The position numbers were made by a program, and so were the translations under genes. The notes under the pieces are model-generated. The model worked only from the letters and a program-made list of their open reading frames with translations, was not told where the DNA came from and made no database searches. Of a DNA stretch of 34,611 nucleotides, positions 30,620-34,611 are shown piece by piece. Within the stretch, counting starts at the first letter, position 1; every line of letters starts with the position of its first letter. Source of the stretch: Candidatus Moraniibacteriota bacterium. Lineage in GTDB: Bacteria; Patescibacteriota; Minisyncoccia; CAIUEV01. The stretch covers positions 1 to 34,611 of the forward strand of contig VGKB01000003.1 of assembly GCA_016867255.1 (NCBI GenBank), written 5' to 3'.

Positions 30620-31645
30620 TTAAATAAGCATTTTTTTAAATTTTTCTACCATTGCCACCGGCGTGGGGTCAATTCCGTAAAGCAGCGCCAGGTAATAAGA
30701 GGCGAAACAGCCGATCTGAAGGGTGGAAAAGATCCGGTGGATTATTTCTCCTTCTGGCATTTCTATAATTGTAGATTCAAAATTGTATTCTTTCAAAATT
30801 TTAGCTGTTTTTTCAAACCGCTTAAGGTTCTGGGGGTAATCGTCTCTGTTGCGCAGGTAAATAAAATGGAAATTAGCCTGTGGAAGAGTAAATCCCACCA
30901 TTTCATTATGGTTTAACTCTGGGAGATAGTTCCAAAAAGCCGGCGTCTTGGCGTTCTCATTGAACATAATTTTCCAAATCATGGCCAGCGAGCGGTATTG
31001 GTAAGAGGCGTAAATTATAGGGGTCTTGCCCTTTACTTTTTTAGCGATGTCTTCCCCTAGAGCCCTGTATATGGCAAGATCCGCTTTAATTTTTTCCGCC
31101 GTGTCTCGGAATTTAATTAGGGGATCGTTTATTAAGCCCAATACGGAAAAATATTTTAAGATAGCGGAAAGAGCGTAACCGTAGCCCATTCGGGGCTGGA
31201 ATTGCGGGTGGGGTTTAGGAAGGAGGATAAAGGGGATATTTTTTTCTTTGCATACGTCAATCAATTTTCCCCCGCTGGCCATTCCCAAACAATCTAAGTT
31301 ATTTTTTAGGGCTTCCTCAAAGCAGGAGAGGGTTTCTTCGGTGTTACCGGAATAGGAGGAGATGATATTCAGGCAGTTCGGCTCATAAGCTTCTTTTGGC
31401 AAGCTGTAAGAGCGATTGACGTGTGTTTTGATCGCCGTCTCCCGTCTGCTATCTGTTGTCTTAAGATATGTTTTTAGCAATTCTCCCACTAAAGCCGACC
31501 CTCCCATGCCGCTTAGGACGAAAGTGTTGAAATCACCTTTGGGCACGTTACTGCGCACCAATTCCGGCCCCGCAAGCAGCTGCTCGGGTATTTTTTTGAT
31601 TGTTTCCAATAGGTTTTCTTTGTCTATTTCGTGTTGTAGATCCAT
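30620..31645 (-). CDS. Bifunctional phosphoglucose/phosphomannose isomerase family protein
   Basis: This 341-residue protein has two SIS domains. The N-terminal one has FVLSGMGGSALVGELLKTYL and IISSYSGNTEETLSCFEEAL, the Ser/Thr-rich phosphate-binding loop. The central PGI/PMI signature is seen in PHPQFQPRMGYGYALSAILKYFSVLGL and FNENAKTPAFWNYLPELNHNEMVGF, with the conserved Glu and His-Asn-Glu. It would interconvert glucose-6-P/fructose-6-P and mannose-6-P/fructose-6-P, feeding glycolysis and sugar precursors for the glycosyltransferase downstream. This type is common in archaea and CPR bacteria. A tRNA-His gene lies just upstream. Confidence 0.93.
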   Translation of the reverse strand: MDLQHEIDKENLLETIKKIPEQLLAGPELVRSNVPKGDFNTFVLSGMGGSALVGELLKTYLKTTDSRRETAIKTHVNRSYSLPKEAYEPNCLNIISSYSGNTEETLSCFEEALKNNLDCLGMASGGKLIDVCKEKNIPFILLPKPHPQFQPRMGYGYALSAILKYFSVLGLINDPLIKFRDTAEKIKADLAIYRALGEDIAKKVKGKTPIIYASYQYRSLAMIWKIMFNENAKTPAFWNYLPELNHNEMVGFTLPQANFHFIYLRNRDDYPQNLKRFEKTAKILKEYNFESTIIEMPEGEIIHRIFSTLQIGCFASYYLALLYGIDPTPVAMVEKFKKMLI

Positions 31646-31721
31646 ATTTTACTAGTTACAAATGACTAGTTACTTTTTATCTATTTTCTCCCACTTTTTC
31701 TAAAAATCAAGAAATACCCAT

Positions 31722-31796
31722 TGGGGTGGCTAGAGGGAGTTGAACCCTCGTGACTTGCTCCACAGGCAAGCGTTCTACCGTTGAACTATAGCCACC
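31722..31796 (-). tRNA. tRNA-His (anticodon GUG)
   Basis: On the minus strand a full cloverleaf forms: acceptor GTGGCTA/TAGCCAC, D stem GTTC/GAAC, anticodon stem CTTGC/GCAAG with loop CTGTGGA, T stem GAGGG/CCCTC. The anticodon GTG is at 31761-31763. G-1 (31796) faces C73 (31725), the identity pair specific to tRNA-His. CCA is encoded at 31722-31724. Two further G-C pairs could extend the acceptor in the precursor. Confidence 0.95.
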
Positions 31797-31840
31797 CCGA
31801 TAGGTATTAATTATTCAAATAATGTACTATGGTACGTTAC

Positions 31841-31862
31841 AGAACACGCCAGGGCGTGTTCT
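31841..31862. repeat. Perfect 10-bp hairpin/palindrome between tRNA-His and the HEPN-like gene
   Basis: AGAACACGCC (31841-31850) is the reverse complement of GGCGTGTTCT (31853-31862), with two bases between. It lies in a 98-bp non-coding gap and is GC-rich against an AT-rich background. There is no U-tract on either strand, so it may be a transcript-end hairpin or a protein-binding palindrome. The rest of the gap holds only a small GTAC-TATG-GTAC palindrome. Confidence 0.6.
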
Positions 31863-31894
31863 TACACAAATAAACTTATCAGATTTATACTATT

Positions 31895-32056
31895 TTACAA
31901 ATCATTCCAAGATTTTTCCAGGAAGAAGAGCTTATCTAATAAATATATTAAAACTGATGAAGTGAATTGAATTTCCTTATTAGAATAGCTTTTATCGACA
32001 TTTTCCAGTCCTTGTAAATGAATTTTGTTTCTTGATAATCTAACTTTTTCTATTTT
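31895..32056 (-). other. In-frame continuation of the HEPN-like gene beyond a TAA stop
   Basis: Directly after the TAA at 32057-32059 the same frame stays open for 53 codons to a TAA at 31895-31897. The peptide starts KIEKVRLSRNKIHLQGLENVD and continues with a hydrophobic helix (SSVLIYLLDKLFFLEK). RLSRNKIH matches the R-x(4-6)-H active-site pattern of HEPN RNases as Rx6H, and RNKIHL is common in HEPN-like proteins. This segment is therefore probably the catalytic C-terminal part of the upstream 131-residue ORF, separated by one nonsense codon. Expression would need readthrough, or the gene is dead. Confidence 0.6.
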
Positions 32057-32452
32057 TTAAAAATCTTTCTTTGAAAAAATATTTAACCTCAAGCAAACCT
32101 CATTAATTTTTTTAAAATCGGTATTTCTATTCAACTCGAATTTTTCACGTCTGCGTTTACAGACACTCAATCTATATTCATCAACGGAAAACTTAATTGG
32201 AAGGAAGTGTGATTCAAAGCACCTATAATTTTCCAAAAGTCTTTTGTCTTCACTGCTAATCTTTTTCAAATTTCTTTTTAACAACTCATGTGCTAGTGCC
32301 TCAACAATCGAGCAACTCAACATCAAAGCAATTTTATAATATCCGCTTCTTGCTTTGCCTTTTACCTTGCCTGCGTGGCTAATTTGGATAGCAACCTGTT
32401 TGAGGTTCCAAATAATATTTTTTCTTAGAACATCGTCTACTAGATAAATCAT
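32057..32452 (-). CDS. HEPN-like protein, N-terminal part (interrupted by an in-frame stop)
   Basis: The 131-residue ORF is helical. It has KIALMLSCSIVEALAHELLKRNL near residues 42-64, a hydrophobic Ser/Glu helix of the kind found in HEPN-fold proteins, followed by charged helices. It ends ..NIFSKKDF-stop, but the same frame continues for 53 codons with an RLSRNKIH motif (separate entry), so the original protein was probably about 185 residues. HEPN proteins are often RNases in toxin-antitoxin and anti-phage modules. A 64-residue basic protein is encoded 11 nt upstream on the same strand. The AT-rich composition differs from the neighbouring core genes, suggesting transfer. A wholly unrelated helical family remains possible. 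Confidence 0.55.
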   Translation of the reverse strand: MIYLVDDVLRKNIIWNLKQVAIQISHAGKVKGKARSGYYKIALMLSCSIVEALAHELLKRNLKKISSEDKRLLENYRCFESHFLPIKFSVDEYRLSVCKRRREKFELNRNTDFKKINEVCLRLNIFSKKDF

Positions 32453-32463
32453 CGGGGTTGTTA

Positions 32464-32658
32464 TTATCTAGAACATGCAGCTTTTTCGAGTGCTTCACCA
32501 AGAGAAACGAAACCTTTTTTTTTCAGATATGTACTTAATTTCATATCGGGCTTAACGCCAAGTTTAACGTTGAAGTCTTTTTCAAAGCTTTTTACGGAAA
32601 TGTCTATACAGCGTTTTTTTCTTGAATAACCTATTTTTGCTTGTCGTTTGCCCCTCAT
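32464..32658 (-). CDS. Small basic protein upstream of the HEPN-like gene, possible antitoxin
   Basis: This 64-residue protein is rich in Lys and Arg (MRGKRQAKIGYSRKKR...). Its second half, KPDMKLSTYLKKKGFVSLGEALEKAA, looks like two short helices with a turn. I recognise no family. Its position 11 nt before the HEPN-like ORF, its size, and its own candidate promoter fit the usual antitoxin-first layout of toxin-antitoxin operons, and its charge would suit DNA or RNA binding. This is inference from layout; no ribbon-helix-helix or Xre signature is clear. Confidence 0.5.
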   Translation of the reverse strand: MRGKRQAKIGYSRKKRCIDISVKSFEKDFNVKLGVKPDMKLSTYLKKKGFVSLGEALEKAACSR

Positions 32659-32680
32659 GAGTATGATTTATTTACTTTTG

Positions 32681-32707
32681 TCTATATTATATTATTAAAA
32701 ATGTCAA
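32681..32707 (-). promoter_or_regulatory. Candidate promoter of the small-protein/HEPN-like pair
   Basis: On the minus strand a perfect TTGACA (32702-32707) is followed after 15 bp by TATAGA (32681-32686). A perfect TATAAT at 32686-32691 is too close (10 bp). Transcription would start about 15 nt before the ATG at 32658. This would make the pair independent of the SGNH hydrolase gene upstream. Confidence 0.35.
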
Positions 32708-32716
32708 CTTACAAAT

Positions 32717-33394
32717 TTATTTTATTTTCACGCCTAGTTTCCCCAGATCAGATATTTTCTCACTTGAAATTAGTTTATTTTTAATCAGAAAACTTTTTAC
32801 TTTCTCGAAAATAAATTTATGGCCGGTGGAATTGGGGTGGACGCCGTCGGTGATGAATTTTTTGTAATCTAGTTTTGCCACTTCTTTATAAATATCAATA
32901 AAATACACACTATTTTCTTTAGCCACAGATTTCATTGCATGATTATATTTTTCAACATACTTATTCTCATAAGAAAATCCTAGTTTCCAGGGGATGGGAT
33001 TGACTTTACTTTCATCAACTGGAAAAAATCCTACAAAAACAATCTTTTTGGAATAATTATTGGCTAGTTTGATTATTTTTTGGAGATTTTCAGTATAATT
33101 TTCTATGGAAACATTATTCAAGCTCGTTTCATTGTTTAACATACAGTCATTAACTCCAACAGAAACTATAAATAAGTTTTCTTCGTTATTGCCCGCTCTA
33201 GCTTCAACTTCCTTTTCAAATCTGCTAATTAAATCTTGGCTTGTGTTTCCTGAAATCCCTAGATTATACAAAAAACAAGATGATTCGTCTAAATTTTTCT
33301 CATCAATATATTTTCTTAGCCTTCCAACCCAACCACCTTCTTCATCCCAAGCTCCGTAAGTCAGACTATCACCAAAAGCAAAAATATTATCCAT
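32717..33394 (-). CDS. SGNH/GDSL-family hydrolase (lipase/acylesterase type)
   Basis: This 225-residue protein has all four SGNH blocks. Block I is FAFGDSLTYG with the nucleophile Ser10. Block II is LGISGNTS with its Gly. Block III is SVGVNDCM with Asn82. Block V is TDGVHPNSTGH with Asp183 and His186. These enzymes hydrolyse ester or acetyl groups on lipids, sugars or peptidoglycan; the substrate cannot be read from the sequence. There is no signal peptide, so it is probably cytoplasmic, similar to the TesA/arylesterase-like subgroup. The gene is AT-rich like the HEPN-like pair and sits directly downstream of the defective tRNA-His-like gene, which supports recent acquisition. Confidence 0.92.
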   Translation of the reverse strand: MDNIFAFGDSLTYGAWDEEGGWVGRLRKYIDEKNLDESSCFLYNLGISGNTSQDLISRFEKEVEARAGNNEENLFIVSVGVNDCMLNNETSLNNVSIENYTENLQKIIKLANNYSKKIVFVGFFPVDESKVNPIPWKLGFSYENKYVEKYNHAMKSVAKENSVYFIDIYKEVAKLDYKKFITDGVHPNSTGHKFIFEKVKSFLIKNKLISSEKISDLGKLGVKIK

Positions 33395-33470
33395 AATTAG
33401 TTTTATTTATTTTAACAGCCCAATAACTTGATTCTAAGCCATATTTTGACTGTTTCCTTGGGAAAGTCAT

Positions 33471-33547
33471 TGTCCAAGCGGACTCGAACCCACAGCCACC
33501 AGGACCACAACCTGGCGCTCTACCATTGAGCTACTACCACCAAGACA
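33471..33547 (-). tRNA. tRNA-His-like gene (anticodon GUG) with defective T arm and acceptor
   Basis: The D arm (GCTC/GAGC) and anticodon arm (CCAGG/CCTGG, loop TTGTGGT, anticodon GTG at 33506-33508) are perfect and typical of tRNA-His. The 5' half would need a 3' acceptor CTACCAC for its GTGGTAG, but the sequence after TTCGAGTCC reads GCTTGGACA instead. The standard T stem GTGGG/CCGCT has two mismatches. An outer pairing TGTCTTGG/CTTGGACA is possible with wobbles and one mismatch, and the TGGTGGTAGTAG stretch suggests slippage. No CCA is encoded. It is probably a pseudo-tRNA or the disrupted original, since an intact tRNA-His lies 1.7 kb away. Confidence 0.5.
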
Positions 33548-33570
33548 GCCATAAGCCGTAAGCCATAAGC
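33548..33570. repeat. 7-bp tandem repeat beside the tRNA-His-like gene
   Basis: Three tandem units, GCCATAA, GCCGTAA and GCCATAA, are followed by GC. They lie in the 59-bp non-coding gap between the tRNA-like gene and the beta-helix gene. This is the same unit length as the repeat beside tRNA-Leu. Confidence 0.7.
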
Positions 33571-33606
33571 TGTTTAATTTATTCTACCTCAACTTTTCTA
33601 ACTGGT

Positions 33607-34467
33607 TTAGAGTAGCAGGTTTTGTAAGGTTTTGTCAAAATTTCTAGTTAAAAATTCCCAAATTTTTTTAATTATCTCCCAAGAACTGCTTTCTTTTGCT
33701 TGAAGGCCTATATTAGCATTTTCAAATTCGGTAGCTGTTTTTTTGGCTATTTCCCGGTCTTTTTCGTCCACCGGGCCGGGGTAATTACAATCTTTTTCTA
33801 TATTGCCAAGAACATTTTGAGAAAATTTATTGTCGGTTAATTTGATTGATTCGTACCAATAGTAATCAGGCGGCTGTTTGCCTTCGGGAATAGAGCAGTC
33901 AATCCCGTATTTCTGGTTTTTCTCAAAACCGTTCTGGAACAATTTAATCTTTCCCTCGTCTCTAGTAAAAGTGTAAAATTGCAAGGCCAAACCGCTGGCG
34001 CCGTTGCCGGAAAAAACATTTTTATTAATTTCTAAATTGGTTTTTCCTACGATGAGCTCTATCCCGCTTTCGCCGTTATTTTCAAACTTATTGTTAGTTA
34101 TAAACCCGCTTATGGCGTTTCTTACGTCCAGACCTTCTTCTTGACAATGAGATATGTTGGAGTTGTAAATATTAACGGTCCTTCCCGGCTGAATATACAA
34201 TCCTTTGCCGGCCTGGCTGGTTATTTGGGAGTCGCTGATCGTTACGGTTCCGCTTCCAGGCAGGGCCTCTACGGCGATTTTCTTATTGGTGTTAATGATA
34301 CAATTTTTTATGGTCACATTGGCATCGCCTTCTATCACAATGCCAGAACTGCCGCTTAAAACGGCATCTTTCAAAAAATCACCGTCTTTTAGCTGGATGA
34401 TGCCATTATCTGAAGCATTAACGGCAATAGGCAAAAAAAATAGGAAAAACACCCAACATTTTTTCAT
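33607..34467 (-). CDS. Secreted right-handed beta-helix (PbH1/NosD-like) protein
   Basis: This 286-residue protein has a signal peptide of about 18 residues (MKKCWVFFLFFLPIAVNA). Repeated rungs follow, each a strand ending in Asn/Ile ladders: VTIKNCIINTN, VTISDSQITSQ, VNIYNSNISHCQEEGLDV, ITNNKFENNGESGIEL, INKNVFSGNGASGLAL, LFQNGFEKNQKYGIDC, LTDNKFSQNVLGNI. This is the parallel beta-helix pattern (PF13229-like) of surface carbohydrate-acting or adhesive proteins. No catalytic site is evident. The C-terminal ~50 residues form a helical tail. Its ATG overlaps the stop of the upstream M23 peptidase by ATGA, indicating translational coupling. Confidence 0.88.
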   Translation of the reverse strand: MKKCWVFFLFFLPIAVNASDNGIIQLKDGDFLKDAVLSGSSGIVIEGDANVTIKNCIINTNKKIAVEALPGSGTVTISDSQITSQAGKGLYIQPGRTVNIYNSNISHCQEEGLDVRNAISGFITNNKFENNGESGIELIVGKTNLEINKNVFSGNGASGLALQFYTFTRDEGKIKLFQNGFEKNQKYGIDCSIPEGKQPPDYYWYESIKLTDNKFSQNVLGNIEKDCNYPGPVDEKDREIAKKTATEFENANIGLQAKESSSWEIIKKIWEFLTRNFDKTLQNLLL

Positions 34468-34610
34468 TTTATTTGATTGTAATTGCGAATGAAATTGCTG
34501 GGACTGCGCCAGTATTCCAGTTTCGTGCGCAGCGTACCTTCGCGGTAATATCCCGGCAGCACAGCGCCCTTCCAGGGGCCTAGATAAATCGCAAAATGTA
34601 GATGAGTGGG
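34464..34610 (-). CDS. M23 family metallopeptidase, C-terminal fragment
   Basis: Only the last 48 codons are in the window. The peptide starts PTHLHFAIYLGPWKGAVLPG and ends RNYNQIK. HLHF is the HxH zinc-ligand motif of M23 (LytM/lysostaphin-type) peptidoglycan endopeptidases, normally in GPHLHFEV-type context, followed by a short C-terminal segment. The enzyme would cut peptidoglycan cross-bridges outside the cell. The TGA overlaps the ATG of the beta-helix gene (ATGA), so the two form an operon. Upstream domains, such as SH3 or coiled coil, lie outside the window. Confidence 0.72.
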   Translation of the reverse strand, partial: PTHLHFAIYLGPWKGAVLPGYYREGTLRTKLEYWRSPSNFIRNYNQIK

Positions 34611-34611
34611 C

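Noticed and set aside
168..34467. Alternative genetic code (TGA recoded to Gly) as in Gracilibacteria/Absconditabacteria
   Set aside because: Several genes end cleanly at TGA at sensible family lengths (prepilin-like protein, fourth VirB2-like copy, delta' subunit), and no in-frame TGA interrupts a conserved domain.
1..34611. CRISPR array or phage/transposon integrase
   Set aside because: No regularly spaced 25-40 bp repeats were seen and no integrase, transposase or phage structural motifs were found in the translated frames.

Overview
The window looks like a chromosomal contig from a Candidate Phyla Radiation (Patescibacteria, most likely Parcubacteria-type) bacterium. The reasons are inference from gene content: compact spacing; many small membrane or exported proteins of CPR type without clear homologues; a run of TrbC/VirB2-like two-helix proteins; a bifunctional PGI/PMI-family sugar-phosphate isomerase; few Shine-Dalgarno sites; and ordinary use of TGA as a stop, which argues against the code-25 lineages. 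No rRNA, CRISPR array, transposase or phage structural gene was seen.

Layout. 1-3.2 kb (+): the 3' end of the primary sigma factor, a type IV pilin-like protein, a KhpA-type KH protein, four consecutive TrbC/VirB2-like small membrane proteins, and thioredoxin with a strong terminator. 3.3-9.4 kb (+): tRNA-Thr(UGU), a 592-aa membrane protein, a single-TM protein, a complete multi-cluster [FeFe]-hydrogenase, and three membrane proteins including an unlisted 41-aa ORF. 9.4-14.7 kb (-): a fifth VirB2-like protein fused to a large extra domain, a single-TM protein, tRNA-Leu(UAG), a Wzx-like flippase and MurC. 14.8-24.4 kb (mostly +): DnaG, a secreted metallophosphoesterase, S20 (on -), a parvulin-like protein, a methyltransferase, FtsK, a 141-bp inverted-repeat element, ComM/YifB and YraN. 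24.4-31.8 kb (mostly -): pyruvate kinase, a conserved CPR-type hypothetical, an AI-2E family permease, SecG (+), DNA polymerase III delta', a GT39-like glycosyltransferase, PGI/PMI and tRNA-His(GUG).

31.8-33.55 kb is an AT-rich accessory patch on the minus strand. It lies between an intact tRNA-His and a second, defective tRNA-His-like gene. It carries a small basic protein followed by a HEPN-like protein interrupted by an in-frame TAA (a candidate toxin-antitoxin or RNA-cleaving module), plus an SGNH hydrolase. The window ends with a secreted beta-helix protein translationally coupled to the C-terminus of an M23 peptidase.

Together the genes give replication and division (DnaG, HolB, FtsK), envelope building (MurC, flippase, GT-C transferase, SecG, M23), fermentative energy metabolism (pyruvate kinase, hydrogenase) and surface appendages or DNA uptake (pilin, VirB2-like proteins, ComM). 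The points most worth following are the HEPN-like pair between the two tRNA-His genes, the expanded VirB2-like family, the stand-alone hydrogenase, the repeat-derived insertion inside MurC, and the inverted-repeat element next to comM.
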